A stretch of DNA of 64,000 nucleotides from Diphasiastrum complanatum. Taxonomy: Eukaryota > Streptophyta > Lycopodiopsida > Lycopodiales > Lycopodiaceae. The position numbers and the translations under genes are program-made. The stretch spans positions 45,295,592 through 45,359,591 of the forward strand of contig CM055109.1 in assembly GCA_029204225.1 (NCBI GenBank), given 5' to 3'. Below, in pieces: positions 11,333 to 21,675 of this stretch. Under the pieces are notes generated by a model. That model ran no database searches. It saw only the letters and a list, made by a program, of their open reading frames with translations, and was not told where the DNA came from. The stretch's first letter is position 1. The number at the start of each line of letters is the position of its first letter.

Positions 11333-14300
11333 ATGGCTACAAATGGAGGCTACATGTTGGAAAGCAATGATAGGCTTACCTCCCTCAACTATTCTACTTG
11401 GAAAGTAAGGATGGAGTCTTTGCTTGAGATGAATGAGTTGATGGATATTGTTGTAGGTGTGGAGGAGAGACCTTTGGCACCTCAAGAACAATTGAGGTAT
11501 GACAAGAGGGCAAAGAAAGCCCTTCACATGATCAAGATGAATGTGACAAATGAGCTTATCAAAGAGGTTGGTAAGTGCACATCATCTAGTGAAGCTTGGG
11601 AAGCCTTGAAGAAGGTTTATGAATCCAAGTCTACTTCTAGAGTGTTGACTTTAAGAAGGCAAATCTTTTCTTGTATGCAAAAGAAGAGTGAGAATGGACA
11701 TGCTTTTGTTTTGAGAGTTAAAGCATTGAATGATGAGTTAGCATGCATTAATGATGGCATAAATAATGAGGAGCTTGTTCAAGTGATTCTCAATGGCTTG
11801 TTGGATGATCATGCTAATCTTGTTCAAAGTTATGCTATCCAAAAATGTTTACCAAGTGTTGGAGACTTGCAAGAGGTCTTGTTGGCTGAAGAATTCAGGT
11901 TGCAAGCAAGAGTGGGAGCATCTTCTACATCTCAAGGAGGAGAAGAGGAGGCAATGTTCTCTAAAGGCAAGTTCAAGGGCAAAGGTAAAAGCAATTGGTC
12001 TAAAGGGCAAGACCAAGGTGAGCACTCTACTTTTGGCAAAAAGAAGGATAGATCTAAGCTAAAATGTTTCTATTGTGGAGTCAAAGGGCATTTTGCTAGT
12101 GATTGTTTTAAGAAAAAGAGGGATCAAGGGGAAAAGCAAACCAATCTAACTATTGATGAGGGTGGGGATGAGCTTCTTTCAAATGATGCTTTTGTTATGT
12201 CATCTTGCTTGTTGGCTAATCATGGAGACATTGATCCTTGGTGGATTGATAGTGGAGCCACTTCTCATATGACATATCATAAAGAGTATTTTTCATCTTT
12301 AATGGCATTTGATGGTGATAGGAAGGTAATCTATACCGCAAATGATGGTGAGTGTGCAATCAAGGGGATTGGCACAATTCCTATTTCACTTTCTACAAAT
12401 AGGAATATAGAATTGAAAGATGTTTTGCTCATTCCATCCATTACCAAGAACTTACTTAGTGTAAGCCAAATGCTTGACAAAGGATTCAAAGTTGAGTTTG
12501 ATGGTGATGCTTGCTTGATCAAAAAGGGGTGTAGTATCATTGCAAAAGGGAAAAGGCAAGGGAAATTGTTCAAGCTTGATGCATGTGTTGTTGCTAACCA
12601 AGTTGGATGCATGGCAAATGAACAAATGTCAATTCAAGAGGTATGGCATAAAAGGATGGGACATCTCAACTACAAGGCCGTGGAGGTAATAGCCAAAAAG
12701 GAGGTAGTAAGGGGACTTCCCAAGTCTCTTACTTGCTTGAATCATGTTTGTGAAGAATGTGCTTTGTCTAAATCACATAGATTGCCATATACTAGATCTA
12801 TATCTAGATCTAAGATGCCTTTTTCTCTCTTGCATTCGGATATTCATGGTGTTACTACAATTAGCAATGGAGGTGCTAAGATGTATGTAACTTTCATTGA
12901 TGATTTTAGTAGATTTTGTTGGGTTTATCTACTAAAGAGCAAGGATGAGGTGTTTGATGTGTTTGTCAAGTTCAAAGTTGCTATTGAGACTCAATTTACA
13001 ACCAAAATCAAATGCTTGAGGAGCGACAATGGTGGTGAATACATTTCTAACAAATTCAAAGCCTTTTGCGATGAGCATGGGATCAAGAGGGAGTACACAT
13101 GTCCAAGAACACCACAACAAAATGGAGTGGCCGAGAGGAAGAATAGAACCTTGTGTGAGAGTGCAAAGGCAATGAGATTGAATGCTAATCTTCCTAAACC
13201 TTTTTGGAGTGATGCTTTGTTGTGTGCAAATTTCCTATGCAATAGATGGCCAAGTGTTGTATTGGAAGGAAAAACCCCTTTTGAAGCTTTGTTTGGTACG
13301 AAGCCTAATGTCAAGTTTCTAAGAACTTTTGGATGCATTTGCTACTTCAACATTACTCTTGATGATAGAACTAAGGAGGATCCATCTTCAAGAAAGGGCA
13401 TTTTTGTTGGTTATAGTGAAGTAAGCAAAGCATATAGGATTTATGTTCCTTCAATCAAGAAAGTGTTCACAAGTAGGGATGTCATTTTTGATGAAGGTAA
13501 CATTCCAAAAGTTGTTTCAAGTGATGATGGTGTTGTTGCAACTAATGTGCTTGATGACAATGGAGTTGATGACACATTGGATGTGGATGTTGAAGAAGCC
13601 TCTTCAAGTCAAATTCCAAGGAGAACTCCAAGGCATAAAGTGAAACCCTCAAGGCTCACTTATGATGGCAAAGGTAAGCAAGTGGTGGATGGATCCAACT
13701 ATGCTTTCCTAACTTCTTTTGATGTACCTTCATGTGTAGATGAAGCAAGGCAAGAAGAGGAATGGATCCAAGCAATGGATCTTGAGTTTGAAGCACTTAT
13801 GAAGAACAACACATGGAGATTGGTGGAGCTTCCAAAGGGCAAAAGTGCAATTGGATGCAAATGGATCTTCAAGGTAAAGACAAATCAAGATGGATCTATC
13901 AACAAGTTGAAGGCAAGGTTGGTGGCTAAAGGTTATGCTCAAGAGCATGGCATTGACTATGAGGAAACCTTTGCACCCGTGGCAAAGATGGTGAGCATAA
14001 GAGTAATCATTTCCCTTGCAACTCTTTATGGATGGGATCTTTGGCAATTAGACATTTCTAATGCTTTCTTGAATGGTGATCTTGAAGAGGAAGTCTACAT
14101 GGAGCAACCCGAGAGCTATGTTTCTCATAGCAAGCCTAATCATGTGTGTTTTCTACAAAAAAGTTTGTATGGTCTTAAGCAAGCACCAAGGAGTTGGTAT
14201 GCTAGGCTTAACTCTTTTCTACTTTCTCAAAACTTCACTATGAGTGAGTATGATCATTCACTTTACTTTAGAATTAGTGCTAATGATGTTACAATCCTTC

Positions 14301-15283
14301 TAATTTATGTGGATGACATTATTTTAAGTGGAGGGAACAAGGAAGATATAGAAGATATCAAGAAAGCACTAAAAAAGGAATTTGAAGTGCATGATCTTGG
14401 TCTTTTGAGCTATATCTTAGGAATAGAAGTAATTAGAACTTCTCAAATCACTTTTATTTCACAAGAGAAGTATGCTATTTCTATTCTCAATAGATTTCAT
14501 ATGGTAGATGCAAATCCTATTGATACACCTATGGAATCACATGTAAAGCTAACTATAAGAGGTAATGAAAGATCCTTCGAGGACATTACTCTCTATAGGA
14601 AGCTAATAGGTTCTCTTATATATCTAACCATCACAAGACCTGATTTATCTTATTGTGTTGGTAGATTAAGCCAATTCATGCAAGATCCTAGCATAGAACA
14701 TTGGAAACTAGGAAAGAGGATCTTGAGATACATCTCGGGAACAAAAGATTTTGGCATTGTTTATAGAGGCTCATCACCTAACTTATTTGGTTTTTCAGAT
14801 TCAGATTTTGCAGGAGACCTTATGGATAGAAAATCCATAAATGCACATGCTATTTTCATAGGTGATGGAGCTATCTCATGGATGTCGAAGAAACAAGCAA
14901 CTATATCACTTTCTTCTAGTGAGGCCGAGTACAAAGCTTTGACATCATGCACAAAGGAGATGGTGTGGATCAAGAGGATGATTATGGAGCTTCATTTGCT
15001 GGATTTTTCAGAGAGTCCAATCATCTTTTGTGACAACCTTTCAGCCCAAAGTCTAGCAAGCAATCCGGTTTTCCATGCAAGGAGCAAACATATCGAGGTG
15101 GCTTACCATTTTGTGAGAGAACAAGTGTTGGCAAAAGAGATCAAGCTTGAACATGTCCCATCAAAGGAATGTGTGGCTGATATCTTTACCAAAGCATTGG
15201 GAAAGGACTTATTTTTCAAGCATAGAACAAGTCTTGGTGTACTTTCTAAATCTATGCTAAAACTAGTTGAAGAGGGAGTGTGA
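11333..15283 (+). CDS. Copia J gag-pol polyprotein, intact
   Basis: A single frame of 1316 codons encodes the whole virus-like particle and replication machinery. Residues about 1-190 are the copia capsid-type Gag. A CCHC zinc knuckle (CFYCGVKGHFASDC) lies near 244-257. The aspartic protease motif WIDSGATSHM is near 303. GAG-pre-integrase with its HHCC finger (HKRMGHLN ... CEECALSKSH) is near 437-485. The integrase DD35E triad is near Asp501, Asp564 (LRSDNGGEY) and Glu600 (GVAERKNR). Reverse transcriptase begins near 827, with FLNGDLEEEVYMEQPE and YVDDIILSG near 992. RNase H follows near 1150-1300 (SSSEAEY, CDNLSAQ, ADIFTKAL). All catalytic residues I can check are present. Gag and Pol are in one frame with no frameshift site, as usual for plant copia. 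The ATG at 11333 sits 609 bases after the LTR end and is the first in frame. The stop is immediately before the polypurine tract. Confidence 0.97.
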   Translation: MATNGGYMLESNDRLTSLNYSTWKVRMESLLEMNELMDIVVGVEERPLAPQEQLRYDKRAKKALHMIKMNVTNELIKEVGKCTSSSEAWEALKKVYESKSTSRVLTLRRQIFSCMQKKSENGHAFVLRVKALNDELACINDGINNEELVQVILNGLLDDHANLVQSYAIQKCLPSVGDLQEVLLAEEFRLQARVGASSTSQGGEEEAMFSKGKFKGKGKSNWSKGQDQGEHSTFGKKKDRSKLKCFYCGVKGHFASDCFKKKRDQGEKQTNLTIDEGGDELLSNDAFVMSSCLLANHGDIDPWWIDSGATSHMTYHKEYFSSLMAFDGDRKVIYTANDGECAIKGIGTIPISLSTNRNIELKDVLLIPSITKNLLSVSQMLDKGFKVEFDGDACLIKKGCSIIAKGKRQGKLFKLDACVVANQVGCMANEQMSIQEVWHKRMGHLNYKAVEVIAKKEVVRGLPKSLTCLNHVCEECALSKSHRLPYTRSISRSKMPFSLLHSDIHGVTTISNGGAKMYVTFIDDFSRFCWVYLLKSKDEVFDVFVKFKVAIETQFTTKIKCLRSDNGGEYISNKFKAFCDEHGIKREYTCPRTPQQNGVAERKNRTLCESAKAMRLNANLPKPFWSDALLCANFLCNRWPSVVLEGKTPFEALFGTKPNVKFLRTFGCICYFNITLDDRTKEDPSSRKGIFVGYSEVSKAYRIYVPSIKKVFTSRDVIFDEGNIPKVVSSDDGVVATNVLDDNGVDDTLDVDVEEASSSQIPRRTPRHKVKPSRLTYDGKGKQVVDGSNYAFLTSFDVPSCVDEARQEEEWIQAMDLEFEALMKNNTWRLVELPKGKSAIGCKWIFKVKTNQDGSINKLKARLVAKGYAQEHGIDYEETFAPVAKMVSIRVIISLATLYGWDLWQLDISNAFLNGDLEEEVYMEQPESYVSHSKPNHVCFLQKSLYGLKQAPRSWYARLNSFLLSQNFTMSEYDHSLYFRISANDVTILLIYVDDIILSGGNKEDIEDIKKALKKEFEVHDLGLLSYILGIEVIRTSQITFISQEKYAISILNRFHMVDANPIDTPMESHVKLTIRGNERSFEDITLYRKLIGSLIYLTITRPDLSYCVGRLSQFMQDPSIEHWKLGKRILRYISGTKDFGIVYRGSSPNLFGFSDSDFAGDLMDRKSINAHAIFIGDGAISWMSKKQATISLSSSEAEYKALTSCTKEMVWIKRMIMELHLLDFSESPIIFCDNLSAQSLASNPVFHARSKHIEVAYHFVREQVLAKEIKLEHVPSKECVADIFTKALGKDLFFKHRTSLGVLSKSMLKLVEEGV
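15267..15278 (+). other. Polypurine tract of copia J
   Basis: A purine-rich run ending GAAGAGGGAG directly precedes the 3' LTR and overlaps the end of the gag-pol frame. It primes plus-strand synthesis in this family. Confidence 0.85.
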
Positions 15284-15931
15284 AAAATTGTCAACTAGTA
15301 GTATTTTCCTAACTTGAGATTTTGTAGGCCTATGGCCAAATAAAAGTTAGAGATAGGTTCATACATGTATGTAGAGGCCCAAAGTATGTGTACACTACTT
15401 TTGAGGTCACATTAATTAGAGGAGGTCGAGTGTGGAGCTCTTCTATTGGCTCATAATTTGGTGCATTCCTATTTGACCAAATTTCTAGGTATATGGGTGA
15501 ATCCTATTGGACCCCAATTTTAGCCTATCATAAGACAAGTGGCCAAGAGGCACTATGGCTGCTATAAATAGCCATCTCCACGAGTATGTACACATCTCAT
15601 TTTCATTCTATTGAATGAATGTTATGCTCTTTGAAGGTCCATCTTCTTCTCTCTCACTTTTTTGTTCATATCTTGCATTCTAGCCACTAGAATTGTGATT
15701 TCTTTGTTGCTATGGCTTCACACGTGTGAAATGCAGGTTGTAGGCTCTGAAGTACGGACAGGGACAGCAAGTTTCTGTTTGTGGAAGCTTATGATCAGAT
15801 TTTGATGTTTAGTTGATGTTTAGTATGCTTAACATCACAATTTCTATCATTTTTTCAATCTAGATGTGCATAACTTCCATGGCCAAGATCTTTATGAAAC
15901 TTTAGCATCTTTTGGATCTGAGTTTTTCACA
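15279..15931 (+). repeat. 3' LTR of copia J
   Basis: Same length as the 5' LTR, with no difference seen by eye. It ends CACA, followed by the target duplication gcaag. Confidence 0.95.
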
Positions 15932-15936
15932 GCAAG

Positions 15937-17980
15937 AACCGGTGCTGTTGTTAGGTCTTCAATAATAATCAGTTGGCCATTCCGAATACCCTTGTCCATT
16001 GATAAGTGGGTTGGCGAAATCATCAAAGCGAGGATCCCATGATACGTCGTGAATATAATGATTCTCATAGGTGGGTTCCACTTGTCCCACTAGCATAGGC
16101 ACTCCTAATTAGTAATGTGAATAGGAGGTGCTGGCTTGATTGCTTTGTCTATCCATGTCTTCGTGGTATGCTTGAATGCGAAGACTTTCTTCAGCCGTCA
16201 ACATCAAAGATCAAGGACATGGCATTGATGCTGGTTGCGTCAGATCTTGAAGTACCTGAGGCCCTATGGGACTTGGATTCCCTAGATTTGGCCGTCTAAG
16301 CAATGTAGCTTTGTGGTGGCCAGATGTTGAGAGGAACATTCCGACTTTGGTTGGATCTTGCTTAATCAGAGGACAATCTCCCACCTTAGTCTTTCCTTTC
16401 TCAATGGACTGCTCTCTTGAAGGTGGTACAGATGGATCGTTGTGTTGACTGGTAGTCAGTTTGCCTTCAAGTTGCGTGGTTGACCTGAGACCCCTTTGTA
16501 GTTCATCCACCCGAAGTTGTTGTAGCAACATTTGTTTGATGAGGCTTGGTGAAATCTGCTGGATTGCATCTGTTGCCAATTTTTTGACTTCTTCCGCTAC
16601 CCCTGGTTGGATAGATTTTATCTACTCTGTCTTCTGTGGTGTTGGTGATTCACGTGTGGCCGTGTCAACTTGTCTTAGGATCTTTCTCTCATTCCTTCCA
16701 TCCGCATCTGCTTCGTAACCAGGTGGCACTAGAAGTTTGTGTTTGTAGTGAAGCTTCTTGGTTGGTGGATTTGCATGGTCATATGTAGGTTGCCGATTCA
16801 AGCAGGTAGGAGTCATAACGGCTTTTCTTGGATCTTTTAGTGGACAATCATGACATGGGTGATTGATGCCGCATTGTTCACACCAAGGATAAAAGGAGGA
16901 CAAATCATTTCGGTGTGGACATTCTAATCTACGATGTTTGCCTCCACATCCGAAACACCGTACCGTGTGTAAGATTCCGTCACCTCTCAATTGATGCGTG
17001 TACACCGATATCAGCTCTCCTTTGATTTCTTCCACGGAATATAATGGCGAGCCAATTTGAACTTCCCAAGCCTGGGATGATCCACTCGCTGATATAACCA
17101 ATACTTCCACCGAACTTTGCCTAGCCACTAGAGAAGATTCTGAAAGTTCTGAGACTGATCCACTTTCTTTGGAGGAGCGATCTGATGGCAAGCTAGATGA
17201 CATAGATGAGGATTTTGTTGATTGATTTTCAATCTCCAGAATTCCCTTATTGGCTTGATTTTGTAATTTCGGATTCCGAACTGGACATTGAGGTGTTGCA
17301 TGTTTTCCAAAACAATAATGGCACTCGTCCAATGGTCGGATCTTCCAATTGGCATTTCGTGGTTCTGGAAGGTAATCAGTTTGACTGCACATCTCATCTG
17401 TGTCACTGACAACTTGCATCTGATCATCCGCACTGCTAGTACTTTGGCTAGCGTTGTATGTGACATCTTGTGGATTAGATGCTCGATCATCCCTGATTGT
17501 TTGAATGTTGGATATGAGATGTGATGGTGTGTGCAAGATCTGTGCTTATGCAATAGTGGCTGCCTTACAGAGTTCTTTTGGATTGGTATATGTTGTAAAG
17601 GGTGGCATACCAATCTTGATCTTGTGCGGTAATCCGGCATAGAAAAATGCCATTTTGTGGTGACTAGGAAGACCAGAATTCCAATTTTGCTGCCATCTTG
17701 GCAAATCGTGAAGTGTAGCCCTTGAGAGTTTCTCTGGAAAGCATCAAGATTTGGGCAAGCTGCTCATCAATTGCCATGGCCTGCTGTGTGCAAGATGAAG
17801 GTGATATGGAGTGGTGTGGTGATGTACGAGAGAGAGAGAGATTGGGAGATGCAGTTTTTGAAATGTATATGAGGGAATTGATGATGAGGAGATGGAAGAG
17901 GAAAAGGCATGATGAACAAAGCAGAAATATTCCTTCGTCTAGAATATTCACAAGGGTAGATTTTATAAATAATCTCAATT
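15937..17980 (-). pseudogene. Gypsy I gag-like protein with three CCHC knuckles
   Basis: On the minus strand the capsid part begins near 17980 (SRETLKGYTSRFAKMAAKLE, then an AGLPHKIKIGMPPF block after a frame change near 17640). The best-preserved frame, 17536-16622, holds three knuckles: CHYCFGKHATPQCP, CFGCGGKHRRLECP and CEQCGINHPCHDCP. The frame continues past a stop at 16622 (SPSLIKQMLLQQLRVDELQ) to 16211, and in decayed form (ENHYIHDVSWDPRFDDF) to the copia J insertion. The knuckle number and spacing match the gags of gypsy A, B and F, but the sequence is far diverged. No protease, RT or integrase lies before the 3' LTR, so this looks like a gag-only element. Confidence 0.75.
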
Positions 17981-18059
17981 ATGCCCTTCCAGCGAAAGTC
18001 TTATGATGAGAAATGACAATTGGAAAAGCACTTATGTAGGTTTTTTGGCAAAGGGTTAG

Positions 18060-18320
18060 TTTTGCTTCAAAAACTTGGTCTTGGGAGGAGTCTATCAAAG
18101 ACAAAGTCACTCACCAAAGAGGCTTGGGCTAAAATTATTATAGTATTTTTTATAGAAAAAGGCCTTTGACAGTTGTGGGAGGAGCTATCAAAGATAGGGC
18201 CGCTTCTCAACGGGGCTAATGGCCCAATTTGTATTTTTTATATTATAGAAAAAGGCCTTCGACAGTTGGGGGAGGAGCTATCAGAAATAGGGTTGCTTCC
18301 CAACGAGGCTAATGGCCCAA
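18060..18320. repeat. 93-bp tandem repeat, about three copies, in gypsy I leader
   Basis: Two clear units start at 18152 and 18245 (atagaaaaaggcct..., gggaggagctatca..., gctaatggccca). A more diverged unit precedes them from about 18060 (gggaggagtctatcaaag ... cttgggct). It lies in the untranslated leader of gypsy I. Confidence 0.75.
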
Positions 18321-18357
18321 AACTTTTTTTTTTTAAAAATAAACCGTTGCAGATTTT

Positions 18358-18399
18358 TCTGTGTCCTGGTCTCAACGAGATGGAACTTCAGAGGGCTCT
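18358..18399. repeat. Conserved leader box shared with 51265 and 51435
   Basis: A block of about 40 bp containing tgtcctggtctca and gagatggaactt also occurs at 51265-51297 and 51435-51476, with only a few differences. Here it lies in the gypsy I leader; at 51 kb it lies inside the CTCTCGCAG motif array, so the two leaders are related. Confidence 0.7.
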
Positions 18400-18743
18400 T
18401 CAAAAGTTTGTTTTTTTTTTTGAGTAAACACTACGGTAAAAAACGGCAAGGGTAATTAGATCGTCAAAAGTTAAGGCTAAAAAAGAAAACATAGAAGATA
18501 AAAAAAATGAATTGAAAAACACAACTCAGAAAAAGACCTCACTCAAAAAAAGATAACATAAAAAGAGAAGGGGTGGGGGAGGAATTTTAAAAATAAAATT
18601 ATAAAAAAATTAAGAGGTGAGAAGAAGAGAAGGAATGGTATACGCGGGAGAATGGAGAGGGTACAAGAAGGAGAGAGCAAGGTACAAGAAATAAATAATT
18701 AATTAAAGAAAAATAAAGAGAAGGGAAGAAGGATCTCACCTCA

Positions 18744-18745
<2 letters not shown>

Positions 18746-18811
<66 letters not shown>

Positions 18812-18814
18812 GGG
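18746..18814. repeat. (GA)n followed by a run of 14 G
   Basis: A GA dinucleotide run (18746-18800) passes directly into an uninterrupted G14 tract (18801-18814). Confidence 0.95.
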
Positions 18815-19027
18815 AGCGCGACAATAGATAGGGATCGCAGGAGGAATGGAGAGAGCAGGCATGGGAGGGATAGATTTTGAAGAGGAGGGGTGGACAGAAC
18901 GCAGATGGAGAGCGTAGTTTGGGGGTCGCTAAAGAAAGAAGGAGACAAACAAAGAAGGGAGAGAGATTGGGTGACATGCAGAGAGCTGGAGCGCGATAGT
19001 GAGAGAAAGGAGAAGCGAGCGAAGCAG

Positions 19028-19186
19028 CGTAGGTGAGGGTAGGGAGAGCACAACATAGGGGAAGGGGGAGGGAGCAACAGCATAGGTGAGGGTAGGGAGC
19101 GCACAACAGAGGGGAAGGGGAAGGGAGCAACAGCGTAGGTGAGCGTAGGGAGCGCACAACAGAGGGGAAGGGGGAGGGGCGGAACA
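19028..19186. repeat. 53-bp minisatellite, three copies
   Basis: Units start at 19028, 19081 and 19134, each beginning cgtaggtgag or cataggtgag and carrying gcacaacaga and ggggaaggggg. They differ by only a few bases, so the expansion is fairly recent. They lie in the leader of gypsy I, between its PBS and gag. Confidence 0.9.
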
Positions 19187-19483
19187 ACGAAAGATTTTTT
19201 TTTTTAATTTTTCAGAAAAAAAATGAACAAAATTCATAACAATGGGCAATTTGAAAAAACTTTAATCAAAATTAACTACACAATATATGGCCTACAAAAT
19301 TAAAATCACTACTTAAAAACAAAACTAATCCTTTGAGATCTTGGTTTTTTGTTTTTGATGAAAATAGAAGATTTAAGAGAATGGAAAAAAGAGGAGGTGA
19401 GGGGGAGGAAGCAGAAAAGAGTGGAGAGAAGAGTAAAGAAAAGAGAATTTGAAAGGCAGCTATGCGGTGAGCAAAGTTGGCGC

Positions 19484-19501
19484 TCCCCGACAACGACGCC
19501 A
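19484..19501 (-). other. Primer binding site of gypsy I (Asp-tRNA type)
   Basis: The minus strand reads TGGCGTCGTTGTCGGGGA two bases after the LTR end at 19504. It fixes the orientation and 5' end of gypsy I. Confidence 0.85.
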
Positions 19502-19503
19502 AT

Positions 19504-19623
19504 TGTAGCCGATTGTAGTATAGGGGTCCATTCACTGGGAGCAGCCCGTGCGCACCTGCATAGCAATAGAGAGAGAAGGGAGGTAGAGAGAGGAGATAGA
19601 GAGAGGTAGAGAGATAGAAGGAG
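19504..19623 (-). repeat. Truncated 5' LTR of gypsy I
   Basis: Only the last 120 bases of the LTR remain. They match 9173-9300 with few changes (tgtagccgattgtag, gggagcagccc, gcatagcaatagag). At 19624 the sequence switches to copia G coding, so most of this LTR was lost together with the copia integrase core. Confidence 0.8.
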
Positions 19624-21084
19624 TTTTGGCAGACTTCGCAGAACTCAGTGTCAGGTTTAGATATTTTCAGACCTGTGACTATGTCTTTCTTGCAATTGCT
19701 CATGTCATAGAGGCTCCTCATGTTCAGATGATACATTCTTTTGTGCCAGACTTGATCTTTGTTTTTTGATGCATTTAGTATGCTATCAGAATTGCTGATT
19801 ATCTTGGCTTGATAGAAATTTCCTTCTCTACATTCAACTGTTAGCAACTTGTTTGTTGTTTTCTTGATCATCCGACATATATTGCCATCGAATAGAACTC
19901 GAATTCAAAGATCTGCCATCTTGGAGACTGATAGCAGGTCTCTTCTCAGTGAAGGTACATAGAGTTCTCTTGGTAGCTCTGCTTGACCTGACAGTGTTCG
20001 TAGCTGTAGAGTCCCGATGCCTCTGACATTGTGTCGGCTCCCATCACCTAGAATCACTGCTCTATTGTTTTTGAGTTCTCTGAAGTCGATCAAGATTCTT
20101 TTGTTGTAGGTGATGTGTGAGGTCGCTCATGAATCAATGACTACATCGTAGTCTTGTTCATGTAGCTTGTTGAAGCTTCATCGAATATTGTGAAAGCTTC
20201 ATCACCTTTGTCTACATCCTTGGACGACTCTGCAACATTCGCTTTGTCAGCTTTGTTTTTTTTTTTTTTTTTTTTTTCGGGTTGAATCCACAATCGTATG
20301 CAGAGTGCCCCTTCTTCTTGCAATGCATGCAAGGTATTGTTGGGTTGAACTAGCATCTATTGGATGTGTGTCCTGGTTTGTGACAATGATCACAGGAAGA
20401 AGATTGTTGGCTGTCGTTGGCTCTGCTCGAAGACTTGTTCTTGTTCTTCTTCCTTCCCTTCGTGAAAAGAGCTTTCTCCTGATCACTGCTTCCTTCTTCT
20501 TCGTCTCTCATCAGTCTCTCATTAGTGACAAGACTGATTGCTCTCTCGAATGTCATATCTGGTAGACTCAGTATGAGCATTCTCAGCGGCTGATAGGATG
20601 CATGTAGAGATTTCATGAAGTACATCAGTTGTTGTGGTGCTAGGACCTGGTGTTCATGCCCTGATGCAACGAGTTGAGCAAAGATTGTTCTGATCTTCTC
20701 AACATGCTGATCCAACTGGTTGCCATCCCATCATATAGATTGCAGTTGATTGTGAAGATGCATCACCGAAGTGGCAGTCCTCACTTCGTACTTCTACTTT
20801 AGTCTTCCTCATGCTTCATGGCTACTCTCACAGTCTTCAATCTGCATGAGTATTTCTTTGTTAATGGACGAAACGATGATCGCCATTGCACGTTCATCTT
20901 TTTTATCCACAGCTCTCCTCAGGTCTCCCTCTGGAGGCTGCACCTCTGTGAGTTCAGTCATAGACCAGATGCTTTCACCCTTCAGAAGTGTTTTGATTTT
21001 GAATTTCCATACTCTGTAGTTTTTGCCATCAAGATTGATTGCTATTCTCGTCTGGATCGTTGTAGCCATATTGTGTTGCATAGA
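19624..21084 (-). pseudogene. Copia G, 5' half: gag, protease, GAG-pre-integrase
   Basis: The minus-strand ATG near 21069 (MATTIQTRIAINLDGKNY) starts a copia Gag (WKFKIKTLLKG). After frame changes come HVEKIRTIFAQLVASGHEHQ and LMYFMKSLHASYQPLR at 20715-20350, and knuckles CDHCHKPGHTSNRC and a decayed CMHCKKKGH. The protease motif reads DS, stop, ATSHIT near 20130, so its catalytic glycine codon has become TGA. The flap region NNRAVILGDGSRH follows at 20093-19905, then GAG-pre-integrase (VWHKRMYHLNMRSL ... FCEVCQ) to 19624. The rest of the integrase core is missing; its C-terminus resumes at 9172. Copia O at 53482 is a close relative. Confidence 0.88.
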
Positions 21085-21121
21085 GAATCATTGCTCGGAT
21101 ATCAATAGTGATAACCTCAAT

Positions 21122-21133
21122 GCTCTGATACCA
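21122..21133 (-). other. Primer binding site of copia G (initiator Met tRNA)
   Basis: The minus strand reads TGGTATCAGAGC immediately after an LTR ending TTGTGACA. Confidence 0.9.
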
Positions 21134-21675
21134 TGTCACAAATCTGATTCGATTCGCGTTCGTTTGTTTTTCTGTTTGTGGAAATTTTCAGAATCCTAGA
21201 CAAGCGACTATAGATCACAGAACATAAAAGATTCGAGCAATCAAGATGATGAGAACAATGAAAATAGAGAAGAGGGCAATTGTATTGTTTATTTTAGAGT
21301 TTCGAGTGAGTTGGTCAGTGTCTCGCTCGTTGGCGGCATGACGCTCAGCTCAATCACTGTGTTATGCTTGTTGGCAGACTTTCATGCACAACTATTCTCT
21401 CTATTTTTCGTCTCTCTATCTTCTAATTCGTGTTGATAGAAAATGTGTATTTATCTCCACTGTGTGGAGTTTACAAGACGATTAAACAGAGAATCACAAG
21501 ACAAGTCAACACTAATCAACTAGTTAGTTATTCTCTGTTATCGCTAACTCTTTCAGTTGAGCGTGAAGTACAATACACCACGCTCGTCGAGCTGCCAGTT
21601 GGTAGTGCAAATTGTTTTCCTTCCTCTTCGTTTTGTTTCGTTTCCGAAATTTGATGCTTGTTTTGCATGTCAGAT
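21134..21675 (-). repeat. 5' LTR of copia G
   Basis: In minus orientation the LTR ends TTGTGACA at 21134. It aligns over most of its length with the LTR of copia O (52840-53416), sharing for example ctaactagttgatta, aaactccacacagtgga, gtgcatgaaagtctgcc and ccaacgagcgagaca. Its upstream boundary near 21675 is a guess, because similarity with copia O fades there. Confidence 0.7.

Larger units (their letters stand above)
10066..15936 (+). mobile_element. Copia J: intact Ty1/copia retrotransposon with target duplications
   Basis: The element body is 10071-15931 and is flanked on both sides by the 5-bp duplication gcaag (10066-10070 and 15932-15936). Both LTRs are 653 bp and I found no difference between them by eye. 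PBS, one open gag-pol frame and a polypurine tract are all in place. It interrupts gypsy I just after that element's gag. With no visible LTR divergence and no stop in 1316 codons, this is the youngest insertion in the window and plausibly autonomous (inference). Confidence 0.95.

Noticed and set aside
11312-15294. Open frames on the minus strand and in other frames across copia J
   Set aside because: All overlap the intact gag-pol frame and have no domain of their own.
18599-19249. Several Pro/Ser/Leu-rich minus-strand open frames
   Set aside because: They are readings of the GA/G tracts and the 53-bp minisatellite in the gypsy I leader.
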